Assembly (NCBI GenBank): GCA_007695245.1
Contig: REEE01000187.1
Span: 1-41,951 of the forward strand
Origin: Candidatus Competibacteraceae bacterium
GTDB lineage: Bacteria; Pseudomonadota; Gammaproteobacteria; Competibacterales; Competibacteraceae
Reading direction: 5' to 3'
Length of the DNA: 41,951 bases
The notes under the pieces are model-generated. The model made no database searches. It was not told the origin of the DNA and saw only the letters and a program-made list of their open reading frames with translations. A program made the position numbers and the translations under genes. Each line of letters starts with the position of its first letter. Position 1 is the first letter of the stretch. Shown here piece after piece: positions 28,871 to 38,100 of this stretch.

Positions 28871-29592
28871 ACGGCACGGCGGTTGGGGTTGTGTTGTTCC
28901 AGAAAATGGATGGTGAAACGGTGTCGCCCTCCGCTGATTTCCGGGAAACAGCCCGCGCTGGTCGGCAGCAGCACTCGGAGGATCTGATGAGGAGCGCCGC
29001 CGTCGAGCCCGCGTTGGAAGAATCCCCGCACGGCGATTTCCGGTTGGGGGGTAGCGCTTTCGCGAATGAGCCGGAGGATCAACGCGACGGCATCCCGCAT
29101 GGGGATGAACGGGTCGAGCCATTCCCGCAGATGCTGGTTACGGGTTGGAACCTCCTGCTGCAACCAGTGATGGAACGCCGGCAGGTCGAACTGGCAGGCG
29201 CCGCCGGGAATCTGGCTGCGCTTGTGAATGGCGCTCAGGAAGTCGGTTTGACGCACTGCATCCAAGGCTGGATTGTTCAGGCGATGAATCCGGCCAAGAA
29301 TCGTCCCGATCTCTTCCAACACCCGGTCAAGCCTACCGGCGTGGACGCCCGGTGCGAGCCGTAGTCGATTCAGGGTGGCGGCATTCCGTTCCAGCTCCTT
29401 GAGCAGATCGCCTTTGAATTCGTTGCGTCCCGTCAAGGCCAGGATGTCGAACAAACCTTGCAAAGCGCTACGGCTGTCCCAGGCTGAGTGCCCGTCGAGC
29501 GCGTGATCGACCTGTTGGAACAAAAATTCCAGGCGCAATAACGCCCGCGCTCGTTCGTTGAGCGGTTGTTCGTAACAGACGCTCTGGGACAC
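28822..29592 (-). CDS. zapD: Cell division protein ZapD
   Basis: ZapD (YacF) binds the FtsZ C-terminus and bundles its filaments. The 256-aa product matches from SQSVCYEQPLNERARALLRL onward and contains the family features LLKELERNAATLN and LDRVLEEIG. The GTG at 29592 places the protein in exact register with the E. coli start, with GAGG about 8-11 bases upstream. An ATG four codons earlier (29604) has no Shine-Dalgarno site. It is the last gene of the pilBCD-coaE-zapD unit. yacG, which often follows, is missing, and mutT converges instead. Confidence 0.93.
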   Translation of the reverse strand: MSQSVCYEQPLNERARALLRLEFLFQQVDHALDGHSAWDSRSALQGLFDILALTGRNEFKGDLLKELERNAATLNRLRLAPGVHAGRLDRVLEEIGTILGRIHRLNNPALDAVRQTDFLSAIHKRSQIPGGACQFDLPAFHHWLQQEVPTRNQHLREWLDPFIPMRDAVALILRLIRESATPQPEIAVRGFFQRGLDGGAPHQILRVLLPTSAGCFPEISGGRHRFTIHFLEQHNPNRRAVQSTADVAFELACCAI

Positions 29593-29650
29593 GGAAGACC
29601 TCATGATGAGTGGTCGGTGGCGGTGATGAGACTGGGATTGCGCGCCGCTC

Positions 29651-30253
29651 TCAGTCTCGGGCGGTGGCTAACCGCGAATACCGTTGGTGCAGGGCGGCCA
29701 CCTGACGGTCCAGATGGTCGAGATCGCCGGCATTATCCAGAATCTCGGTCGCCAGCGCCAACCGCCGGGCGCGCGGAGCTTGGGCGGCCAGGATTCGCCG
29801 GGCCTGTATTTCGTCGATGCGATCCCGAGCCATCACCCGGCGAAGTTGTTCGGCTTCGGGGACATCGACCACCAGGATCCGGTCGACCAGATCGGTCATC
29901 CCGGTTTCCGCCAGCAGGGGGATGACCACCAGGCCGTACGGCGCGGTCAGGGCGGCGATTCGTTCCCGCGCCAGCGCGCGAATCCGGGGATGCAGGATCG
30001 CTTCGAGCCGCCGGCGCCCGGCCGGGTCGGCGAACACCCGCGCGCGCAGATGAGCGCGCCGCAGTTGCCCGTGATCATCCAGGCATTCCGGCCCGAACTC
30101 GGCCGCGACAGCCGCCAGCGCCGGCTGGCCGGGCTCGACCAGTTCCCGGGCCAGCAGGTCGGTGTCGATGACCGGCGCGCCGTGGCGCGCGAACCGATCG
30201 CTGACCGCCGTCTTACCGCTACCGATCCCGCCCGTCAGACCGACCACCAGCAC
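29651..30253 (-). CDS. coaE: Dephospho-CoA kinase CoaE
   Basis: CoaE phosphorylates the ribose 3'-hydroxyl of dephospho-CoA, the last step of coenzyme A synthesis. The 200-aa product has the P-loop GLTGGIGSGKT at 5-15, DTDLLARELVEPG, HPRIRALARER, and VVIPLLAETGM. The frame is open far upstream, overlapping pilD, so length alone misleads. The GTG at 30253 puts the P-loop at its usual place and lies 2 bases after the pilD stop. The pilD-coaE-zapD order is widely conserved. Confidence 0.95.
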   Translation of the reverse strand: MLVVGLTGGIGSGKTAVSDRFARHGAPVIDTDLLARELVEPGQPALAAVAAEFGPECLDDHGQLRRAHLRARVFADPAGRRRLEAILHPRIRALARERIAALTAPYGLVVIPLLAETGMTDLVDRILVVDVPEAEQLRRVMARDRIDEIQARRILAAQAPRARRLALATEILDNAGDLDHLDRQVAALHQRYSRLATARD

Positions 30254-30255
30254 GG

Positions 30256-31128
30256 TCAGAATCCCATCCAGTTCAGATAGGCGCGGTTGAGCGCTTCGCC
30301 CCATAGGAGCGCGATCCAGCCGGCGGCGGCCAGGAAGGGGCCGAACGGCATCGGTAGCCGCCGATCCCGGCCCTGGAACGCCATCAGCGCCAGCCCGCAG
30401 AGGGCTCCCACCAGCGACGATAGAAGGATGATCGTGACCAGATACTGCCAGCCGGTCCAAGCGCCGAGCGCCGCCAGCAACTTGAAATCGCCGTGGCCCA
30501 TCCCTTCCTTGCCGGTCAGCAGACGAAAAACCTGGTAAACCGACCAGAGCGACAGATATCCGGCCATGGCGCCGATCACGGCGTCGGGCAAGTCGGCGAA
30601 CAGGCCGAACAGGGCGGCGAACAGCCCGAGCCACAGCAGCGGCAGAGTCAGGCTGTCGGGCAGCAGCTGGGTGCGAAAATCGATGACGCTGGCCGCCAGC
30701 AGCATCCAGGTAAAGACCAGCGCCGCCAGCGCCGGCCAGCCGAACCCGAACTGCCAGGCGACCAGCCCGGCCAATATCCCGCTCGCGGCCTCCACCAGCG
30801 GGTACTGAACGCCGATCCCCGCGCCGCAGTGGGCGCAACGGCCCCGCTGTCGGAGATAACTGAGCAGCGGGATATTTTCCACCGCCCGAATCAGGTGCCC
30901 GCAACTCGGGCATTGCGAGCGCGGTCCCCACAGGGTCAGCGCGGGTTGGTCGGCGTTCGGGTCGGGCTGATTCAGCAATTCCGCGCATTGCGCCCGCCAT
31001 TCCCGCTCCATCATCAGCGGCAGGCGGTAGATGACCACGTTGAGAAAACTGCCGACCAGCAGGCCCAGCAGCACGATCAGAAAGACGAACAGCGCCGGCG
31101 AACCGGCCACCAGTTCCAGGGGGGTCAT
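30256..31128 (-). CDS. pilD: Type IV prepilin peptidase / methyltransferase PilD
   Basis: PilD cleaves prepilin leaders and N-methylates the new N-terminus, serving type IV pili and type II secretion. The 290-aa inner-membrane protein carries the zinc-type four cysteines (Cys73, Cys76, Cys98, Cys101 in CPSCGH and CAHCGA) and the two catalytic aspartates. These are Asp150 in VIDFRTQLLPD and Asp214 in GMGHGDFK. All key residues are present, so both activities are expected. It lies 13 bases after pilC. Confidence 0.96.
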   Translation of the reverse strand: MTPLELVAGSPALFVFLIVLLGLLVGSFLNVVIYRLPLMMEREWRAQCAELLNQPDPNADQPALTLWGPRSQCPSCGHLIRAVENIPLLSYLRQRGRCAHCGAGIGVQYPLVEAASGILAGLVAWQFGFGWPALAALVFTWMLLAASVIDFRTQLLPDSLTLPLLWLGLFAALFGLFADLPDAVIGAMAGYLSLWSVYQVFRLLTGKEGMGHGDFKLLAALGAWTGWQYLVTIILLSSLVGALCGLALMAFQGRDRRLPMPFGPFLAAAGWIALLWGEALNRAYLNWMGF

Positions 31129-31141
31129 GGCGCGGCCGCCA

Positions 31142-32383
31142 TCAGACCGCCGCGGCCAGCTTGAAGATCGGCAGGTACATGGCGATCACCAGCGTACCGA
31201 CCACGCCGGCCAGGAACGCCATCAGCAGCGGTTCGATCATGGTGGTCAGCGTGTCCACTTTCTGGTCGACCTCCGCCTCGTAGAAATCGGCCACCTTGGC
31301 CAGCATGTCCCCCAGCGAACCGGCTTCCTCGCCGATGGCCACCATCTGAATGACCATGTCCGGGAACAGGCTGCTCTGGCGCATGGCGAAGTTCAGTTGC
31401 TGGCCGATGGACACCGACTCACGCATGTCCATGACGGCCTTTTCGTAGACGTAGTTGCCGGTGGCACCAGCCACGCTGGCCAGAGCATCGACCAGGGGCA
31501 CGCCGCCGCTGAACAGGGTGGACAGGGTGCGGGCGAAGCGGGCGTTGGCCGAGGTGGCGACCAAATCGCCGATCAGCGGGACTTGCAGGACCGCGCGGTC
31601 CAGCCATTGGTAGAAGGTTCGCGAGCGCTTGCGCGCTTCCAAAAAGCCGACGACGGCCACCACCGGCGTTCCCAGAATCAGGTACCAGTACTCCTGGAAG
31701 AATTGGGAAAGTTCGATGACGAACCGGGTCAGCGCCGGCAATTCAGCGCCGAAACCCTTGAACAGATCCTCGAAGGTCGGGATCACGAAAAGCAGCAGAA
31801 TCGCGGTCACGACAAAGGCGAACACCAGCACGATGACCGGGTAGGTTACCGCTTTCTTGACCTTGGCCTTCAGCGCCTCGGACTTTTCCAGATACGTCGC
31901 GATCTTGTCGAGCAGCACCTCCAGCACCCCGGCTTCCTCGCCGGCGTGGACCAGGCTGCAATACAGATCGTCGAAATAAAGATGGTGTTTGGCGAACGCT
32001 TTCGACAGCGCGGTGCCGCTCTCGACCTCCGCCTTGATGTCGAGAATCAGCTCCTTGACCTTGGGCTTGCGGTTGCTGTGTCCGACCATGTCCAGCGCCT
32101 GCACCACGGCGATGCCGGAGGCCAGCATGGTGCAGAGCTGGCGGGTGAACAGCATGATATCCTTCGGCACGATATTGTTGCCGAAGGACAAGAGCGGCTT
32201 GGCCTTCTTGCGGACCCGCAGCGGGACGATGCCTTGCCGGCGCAGTTCGGACTTGATCAAATTTTGATTGATGCCCCGCAGTTCGCCTTTGACGCGCACG
32301 CCCCGTTTGTCGGTGCCTTCCCACTTGAAGGTGAGCTCTTCGTCTTTCTTTTTGGCTTTCGCCAGAATTGCTTGTTTGGCCAC
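31142..32383 (-). CDS. pilC: Type IV pilus inner-membrane platform protein PilC
   Basis: PilC is the platform protein on which PilB acts during pilus assembly. The 413-aa product has a cytoplasmic N-terminal region (FKWEGTDKRGVRVKGEL) and two GspF repeats, one containing LVHAGEEAGVLEVLLDKIA and the other MVAIGEEAGSLGDMLAKVA. These are followed by hydrophobic hairpins such as YPVIVLVFAFVVTAILLLFV. Both repeats are complete. It starts 5 bases after the pilB stop, so the genes are coupled. Confidence 0.96.
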   Translation of the reverse strand: MAKQAILAKAKKKDEELTFKWEGTDKRGVRVKGELRGINQNLIKSELRRQGIVPLRVRKKAKPLLSFGNNIVPKDIMLFTRQLCTMLASGIAVVQALDMVGHSNRKPKVKELILDIKAEVESGTALSKAFAKHHLYFDDLYCSLVHAGEEAGVLEVLLDKIATYLEKSEALKAKVKKAVTYPVIVLVFAFVVTAILLLFVIPTFEDLFKGFGAELPALTRFVIELSQFFQEYWYLILGTPVVAVVGFLEARKRSRTFYQWLDRAVLQVPLIGDLVATSANARFARTLSTLFSGGVPLVDALASVAGATGNYVYEKAVMDMRESVSIGQQLNFAMRQSSLFPDMVIQMVAIGEEAGSLGDMLAKVADFYEAEVDQKVDTLTTMIEPLLMAFLAGVVGTLVIAMYLPIFKLAAAV

Positions 32384-32388
32384 GGCGA

Positions 32389-34119
32389 TTATTCCGTTGT
32401 CACTCGATTGATTTCTTCGAGGCTGGTGAGTCCGACGCGAACTTTCTCCAGCCCCGAGCGGCGCAGGTCATTGACGCCTTCCCGGCGGGCTTGATCGGCG
32501 ATCTGCAAGGCGTTGCCGTTCGCCATGATGATCCGCCCGATTTCCTCGGAAACCGGCATCACCTCATAGATGCCCACTCGACCCTTGTAGCCGCGACCGT
32601 TGCATTGATCGCAACCGACGGCCTTGTGAATCGTCAGATCTTTCAGTTCGTCCTCGTGGAAGCCCTGATTGATCAGCTCGTTCGGGGGGATACTGATTTC
32701 TTCCTTGCAATTTTGACAAAGCCGCCGCCCCAGGCGCTGGGCGATGATCAGCGTCACGCTGGAGGCGATGTTGTAGGGCGCCACGCCCATGTTCATCAAG
32801 CGGCTGAGGGTTTGCGGCGCGCTGTTGGTGTGCAGGGTGGACAAGACCATGTGGCCGGTCTGGGCGGCCTTGATGGCGATCTCGGCGGTTTCCAGGTCGC
32901 GGATTTCGCCGACCATGATGATGTCCGGATCCTGGCGCAGAAAAGAGCGCAGAGCGTTGGCGAAGGTCATCCCCACCTTGGGATTGACGTTGACCTGATT
33001 GATGCCGGGCAGATTGATTTCCACCGGATCCTCGGCGGTGGAGATGTTGACCGCGGAGGTGTTCAGAATGTTGAGCGCCGTGTACAGGGAAACGGTTTTA
33101 CCGCTGCCGGTGGGACCGGTCACCAGCACCATGCCCTGCGGTTTATGGATGGCATTGAGAAACAGATTCCTCTGGTGTTCCTCGTAGCCCAGGGCCTCGA
33201 TGCCCATCTGAGCGCTGGCCGGATCGAGCAGGCGCATCACCACTTTTTCGCCCCACATGGTGGGGAGCGTGTTGACCCGAAAGTCGATGGCCCGCTGCTT
33301 GGTCAGATAGAGCTTGAGCCGGCCGTCCTGCGGCACCCGGCGCTCGGCGATATCGAGCTGGGCCATGATCTTGAGGCGGGCCGCCATGCGCGGCGCCATG
33401 GTGACCGGTGGCTTGTAGAGTTCGTCCAGGATGCCGTCCTGGCGCAGGCGGACCCGGTAGGTTTTTTCGTAGGGCTCGAAGTGGATATCCGAGGCGCCGC
33501 GGTTGATGGCTTGCAGGATGACCTGATTGATAAATCGCACCACCGGCGCGTCGTCGGCGTCCGACTGGGTCAGGGTCTCGATTTTCGCCGCCGCGTCGGC
33601 CTCGTTGCTGAAATCGAGATCGCCCATATCGTTGTCGCCCATGTCCGCGGCGGGCGCCTGGATGGCATCGTCGAGCGTCTTGGTCAACTGGAGTTCGCTG
33701 ACGACGACCGGTTCGATATCGAGTCGGGTTTGGAATTTGATGTCTTCCAGCACCCGTTGGTGGGTGGGGTCGCTCACGCCCACAAACAGCCGGCGGCCCC
33801 GCTTGTGCAGGGGCAGGGCGCGGTGCTTGCGGAGCAGCTTTTCATCGACGAGGCGGACGATTTCGGCGTCGATTTCCAGGGCGTCGATGTCGAACAGCGG
33901 CAGATTGAAGCTGCGCGACGCGATGCGGGCGATGTCCTTGTCGCGCGCCAGCTTGTTGTCGACCAGGTAGGAAACGAAGGGGATATTGTCTTTACGGGCT
34001 TGCTCGAAGGCCTTGAGCGCGGCGGCTTCGTCGAGCAAATGATTGAGCACGAGCTGTCTGGCCAGTCCGATCAACTGGCCACCCGGCTGGGTCACGACGT
34101 TACTGGGGTTGGTAGCCAT
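32389..34119 (-). CDS. pilB: Type IV pilus assembly ATPase PilB
   Basis: PilB is the hexameric extension ATPase of type IV pili. The 576-aa product has an N-terminal MshEN/GspE-N domain (about 1-150), Walker A GPTGSGKT at 335-342, an Asp box, Walker B-type DPDIIMVGEIRD, and a C-terminal zinc motif with CQNC and CDQCNGRGYKGR. Its length is standard for PilB rather than GspE. No pilA or pilin gene is adjacent, although pilA often precedes pilB in gammaproteobacteria. Confidence 0.96.
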   Translation of the reverse strand: MATNPSNVVTQPGGQLIGLARQLVLNHLLDEAAALKAFEQARKDNIPFVSYLVDNKLARDKDIARIASRSFNLPLFDIDALEIDAEIVRLVDEKLLRKHRALPLHKRGRRLFVGVSDPTHQRVLEDIKFQTRLDIEPVVVSELQLTKTLDDAIQAPAADMGDNDMGDLDFSNEADAAAKIETLTQSDADDAPVVRFINQVILQAINRGASDIHFEPYEKTYRVRLRQDGILDELYKPPVTMAPRMAARLKIMAQLDIAERRVPQDGRLKLYLTKQRAIDFRVNTLPTMWGEKVVMRLLDPASAQMGIEALGYEEHQRNLFLNAIHKPQGMVLVTGPTGSGKTVSLYTALNILNTSAVNISTAEDPVEINLPGINQVNVNPKVGMTFANALRSFLRQDPDIIMVGEIRDLETAEIAIKAAQTGHMVLSTLHTNSAPQTLSRLMNMGVAPYNIASSVTLIIAQRLGRRLCQNCKEEISIPPNELINQGFHEDELKDLTIHKAVGCDQCNGRGYKGRVGIYEVMPVSEEIGRIIMANGNALQIADQARREGVNDLRRSGLEKVRVGLTSLEEINRVTTE

Positions 34120-34415
34120 GGCTTGACATCATCCTTTGGCGAGTCAACGTGGCCGATTGTTTTCTCGGCCAACTTTAGCCTATGCGGGGAGCCTTGGAAA
34201 GGGGGCGACGCAGCGAGTGCCCAATTTGCGGGACATTTGACCACCCTTCCCGGGCGGCATCCCCGCCGGCTATTGCGGCAAGGGTGGCAAACCGGTTAGC
34301 GTTATTCCAACGCCATCGTCATGATCGGCTAACCGCGGCGCATCCAATCGTTGCATAATCATCGCGTTCATCGCACCCGCGTGGAGGGTGCGCAACCGCC
34401 AATCAGGGGGCTTTC
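34120..34415. promoter_or_regulatory. Divergent control region between pilB and thrH
   Basis: About 296 bases separate the divergent starts. I see no gene. Inverted repeats are GGCCGA/TCGGCC (34151-34170), CGGTTAGC paired with GCTAACCG about 30 bases later (near 34292-34335), and CGCACCC/GGGTGCG (34372-34392) in the thrH leader. A CATAAT at 34354-34359 could be a -10 box but lacks a good -35. Promoters for both genes must lie here, but I cannot place them firmly. Confidence 0.4.
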
Positions 34416-35024
34416 ATGGAACTCGCTTGCCTGGACCTGGAAGGGGTCCTGGTTCCGGAAATCTGGATCAATGTCGCCGAACGCACCGGCGTTGAGGCGC
34501 TGCGGTCGACCACTCGCGACATCCCCGACTATGACCGGTTGATGCGGCAGCGGCTGGCCCTGCTCGACCAGCATGGGCTGAAGCTGTCGGACATTCAACG
34601 GGTGATCGCCGACATGGGGCCGCTGGAAGGCGCGCGCGAGTGTCTGGACTGGCTGCGCGAGCGATTTCAGGTAGTCATTCTGTCGGATACCTATTACGAG
34701 TTCGCCCTGCCGTTGATGCGACAGCTCGGCTGGCCGACTTTGTTCTGTCACCGGTTGGAGGTGGTGGACGACCGGGTCGTCAACTACGTCCTCCGACAGA
34801 CCGACGGCAAGCGCGCGGCGGTGCGGGCGTTCCATGCGCTCAACTTCCGGGTGATCGCCGCCGGCGATTCCTACAACGATACCGCCATGCTGGCCGAGGC
34901 CGAGGCGGGTATCCTGTTTCGGCCGCCGCAGAACGTGATCGATGAATTTCCCCAATTTCCGGTGACGCGGACCTTCGAGGAGCTGCGCGAGGCTTTCCGC
35001 AAGGCCAGCGTCCGTTCCCTGTAG
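34416..35024 (+). CDS. thrH: Bifunctional phosphoserine phosphatase / homoserine phosphotransferase ThrH
   Basis: ThrH is a HAD-superfamily enzyme that dephosphorylates phosphoserine and can pass the phosphate to homoserine. The 202-aa product begins [18 protein letters not shown], where the catalytic Asp is followed by the DLEG variant typical of ThrH rather than the DxDGT of SerB. Later HAD motifs are [10 protein letters not shown], the conserved lysine in TDGKRAAV, and the acidic [18 protein letters not shown] lies upstream of the ATG. It is transcribed alone, with a hairpin and T tract following. Confidence 0.95.
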   Translation: MELACLDLEGVLVPEIWINVAERTGVEALRSTTRDIPDYDRLMRQRLALLDQHGLKLSDIQRVIADMGPLEGARECLDWLRERFQVVILSDTYYEFALPLMRQLGWPTLFCHRLEVVDDRVVNYVLRQTDGKRAAVRAFHALNFRVIAAGDSYNDTAMLAEAEAGILFRPPQNVIDEFPQFPVTRTFEELREAFRKASVRSL

Positions 35025-35039
35025 GAAGAGGATCGTTTT

Positions 35040-35083
35040 CCCTCTCCCCCGCTGGCGGGAGAGGGGGAAGGCGAAGATTTTTC
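35040..35083. terminator. Hairpin and T tract after thrH, related to the murD insert
   Basis: CCCTCT-cc-CCCGC pairs with GCGGGAGAGGG around TG at 35040-35065, followed by GAAG and a TTTTT run near 35078-35082. It lies between the convergent thrH and prsT ends and could stop transcription from thrH. Its arms are close to the stem inserted in murD (CCCTCTCCC/GGGAGAGGG), pointing to one dispersed palindrome family. Confidence 0.6.
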
Positions 35084-35121
35084 AAGCGACGGGCTCGCCG
35101 GAGGCCGTACGAAAATGTCTC

Positions 35122-38100
35122 TCAGTTCCGTACGCTCTCCAGCAATTTCCGGGCATCGTCCTGTTCCGGGAACGGTTGCTCGACGCCCGCCAGCTTTTCC
35201 AGCTCCCGCCGCGCGGCGTCCTTGCGGCCCAGCTTGGCGTAGGCCACCGCCAGGTGATAGCGGATCGAAGGCTGTTCGGGGGCCTGTTCCACGGCCTTTT
35301 GCAGCAACTCCATACCCCGCGACACCTCGCCGCGTTCGACCAGAATCCACCCCAGCGTATCCGTCACCTCGGCGCTGTCCGGCGCTTGCGCGTGAGCCCG
35401 TTCCGCGTAGCGCAGCGCCCGCGGATCGCCGGTTTCGTAATAAAACCAGGCCAGGTTGTTCAGCACCACCGCATTGTCCGGCAACTGTTCGGCCAACCGT
35501 TCGTATTCGCCGATCACTTCAGGCCGGCGGTCGGTCTTCTCCTGCAAGTACATCGTCATCTGCAACCGCGCCCGATGATCGTCCGGTTCGCGGGTCAGCC
35601 ATTGGCGCAGCGTCGCCAGCGCTGGTTCGCGTTCGCCGGACTGCCACTGGGCGTTCGCCAGACGCATGGCGGTCTCGCTGTTCGGCGTCTTGGCGTAGGC
35701 GGCCTGATAGGCGGCGATGGCAGGGGCATAGTCCTGCTGGCGCAATCCCAGTTCGCCTTCCAGCAGATAGCCGGTCACCTGATCTGGATAGAGTTCCTGA
35801 ATCTGGCGCGCGCCGGCCAACGCCTCCTCGAACTGTTGGTCCCGCTGTTGTAATTGCACCTTGGCGACCAGCGCCGGCAGGTAGTTGCTCTGAATCGCCA
35901 ATGCCTTATCGAGCGACTCGACCACCGCTTCGGCGTCTTGCGCCGCACCCTGCGCCATGGCCGCCAGATACCACGGTTCTGGCGATTGGGGCAGCAGCGC
36001 CGCCAACTTCTGGAAAGTCGTGATGGCGTCGGCGGTTTCGCCGCTGTTCGTCTGGGCCACGCCCAATGCGCGCACCGCCCGTGGATCGTCCGGTCGGGCG
36101 ACCGCCAGCTTTTGCGCCACCGCCAGCGCCTTGGCCGAATCCCGGCGCGCCAGATGCGCTTGCGCCAGCGCCAGCCCGGTCTCCATTGAGTTCGGATGGC
36201 GATTCCAGGCCCCTTCCAGCAGTCGCAACGCTTCGTCGGTCTGGCCCAGCAGCGCCGCCAGACGCACCACCGCCGCCAGATTGTCCGGCTCGCCCTGCAG
36301 CACTCGGCGGTAGCGCGCCTGCGCGGCCGCCGGGTCCCCCGTGCGTACTTCCAGGGTTGCCAGGTTCATCTGGGCGGGGGTGTGGTCCGGCTTGAGCGTC
36401 AGCGCCTTTTCGAAGGCCGTCCGCGCCGCCGGATGATCGCCCTGCGCCAGATGGACCGCGCCCAGCAGATTGAAAGCCCCGGGTTCATCGGGCCGTTTCT
36501 CGGTTAGATCCCGGGCGGCGGCGAGCGCCTTGGCAAAATCCTGCTGCTGGAGATACGCCTGGACGAGCAGGGTATCCGCCTGCAAGAGCCCGCGATCCAG
36601 CACCGCCGCGTCGGCGCCCGCCTCCGCCTCCGGGGTGCGCTGAGCCAGTCGCTCGTATTCAGCGATGGCCTCCTCGCGCTGCCCCAGCCGTTGCAGTTCC
36701 ATGGCCAGCCGGGTGCGCACCTGGACATCCTGTGGATGCGCCGCCAGCCAGTCGCGCAGGGTTTGCAGCGCCCCGTCGCCGTCGCCGGTGGCCTGCTGGG
36801 CGCCGGCCAGCAGCAACACGGTCTGACTGTCCGGCGTCCGGGCATGCGCCGCCCGGTAAGCGGCCAGCGCCTTGGGGAAATCCTGCTGCCGTAAATGCAG
36901 GTTGCCTTCCAGCCGGTGGCCGATGTTTTGCTCTGGGAACTGCTCTTGCAACGCCCGGGCACCGGCCAGCGCCTGGGCAAACTGCTGTTGCTGGATCTGC
37001 AACTCCACGCGCGCCACCAGCGACGGGAGATAGTTCTCCTGGATCGCCAGCGCGCGGTCGATGGAACGAGTCGCCTCAGCGAAATCCTGCGTCCGTACCT
37101 GCGCCAAGGCGATCAGGTGCCAGGGTTCGGGCGATTGCGGTTGCGCGGCGGCCAGCCTGCGTAAAGCCCGCAGCGCCTCGGCCGGCTGACCGTCCGCCAG
37201 CAGCGCCAAGCCCAACGCGCGCTCCGCGGCGGGATGATCGGGGTGGGCGGCTTGCAGGCTGCGGGCCACATTGACCGCTTTCAAGTTGAGTCCAGCCGTT
37301 TGATAGCGCTCGATCAAGGCCAGACCGGCCGGCAGCGAGGTCGGATTCCGTTCCCAGGCCTGCTCCAGCCAGAGCAGCGCCTGGTCGGATTGCCCGGCTT
37401 GCTGGGCCAGTCCCGCCAAGCGCAGCAGAGCATCCAGGTTGCCCGGCTCCTTCTTGACGATCTCCTCGTAGAGATTGCGGGCGGCGGCGCGATCCCCGGC
37501 CCGGAGCTCCAACAACGCCAGATTCAGCGCGGCCGGGCTGAAGTCTGGATCGCGCCGCAGCGCCCGCTCGAACTCCTCGCGAGCCCGGGCATCTTCACCT
37601 TGGGCCAGATAAGCGCCGCCCAGCAAGTTGCGGACCACCGGATCGTCGGGCCGCTGTTCGGCCAGTGAGCCGGCGGTCGCAATCGCCCGGTCGTAATCCT
37701 GTTGTTGCAGGTAGGCTTGCACCAACAACAGGTCGGACGACAACACGTCGCCGCCCAGTTCGACCAGCCCCTGTAATTCGCGGACGGCTTCATCCGCCTT
37801 GCCCTCGGCCAGCCGCGACAGCGCCAGTTGGGTGCGGATGTTAGCGGCGTCCGGGGTGATCTGGGCGGCTTTCTGCAAGTACTCGGAACCCTGGGCGAAG
37901 TTGCGTTCCTGCAGATGGGCGCTGCCGAGCAGGGCCAGCAGTTGCGGGTCATCCGGGGCTTGCGCCAGCGCCGGCGTCAGCAGGTTGATCGCCCGGCTCG
38001 GTTGTTCGAGCCGGAGATGGGTCGCCGCCAGCAGAAGTCGGGCCGGCAGATAGCCGGGCTGGCGGTTGACGAACACGTTCAGGTATTGTTCCGCCTGTTG

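Noticed and set aside
30254-31000. Apparent long N-terminal extension of CoaE across pilD
   Set aside because: The sequence is antisense-free but out of frame with pilD and arginine-rich. The P-loop sits at the correct distance from the GTG at 30253.
32368-34299. 643-codon open frame on the plus strand opposite pilB
   Set aside because: It mirrors pilB on the other strand. High GC keeps antisense frames open, there is no recognisable domain, and the pilB motifs are all intact.
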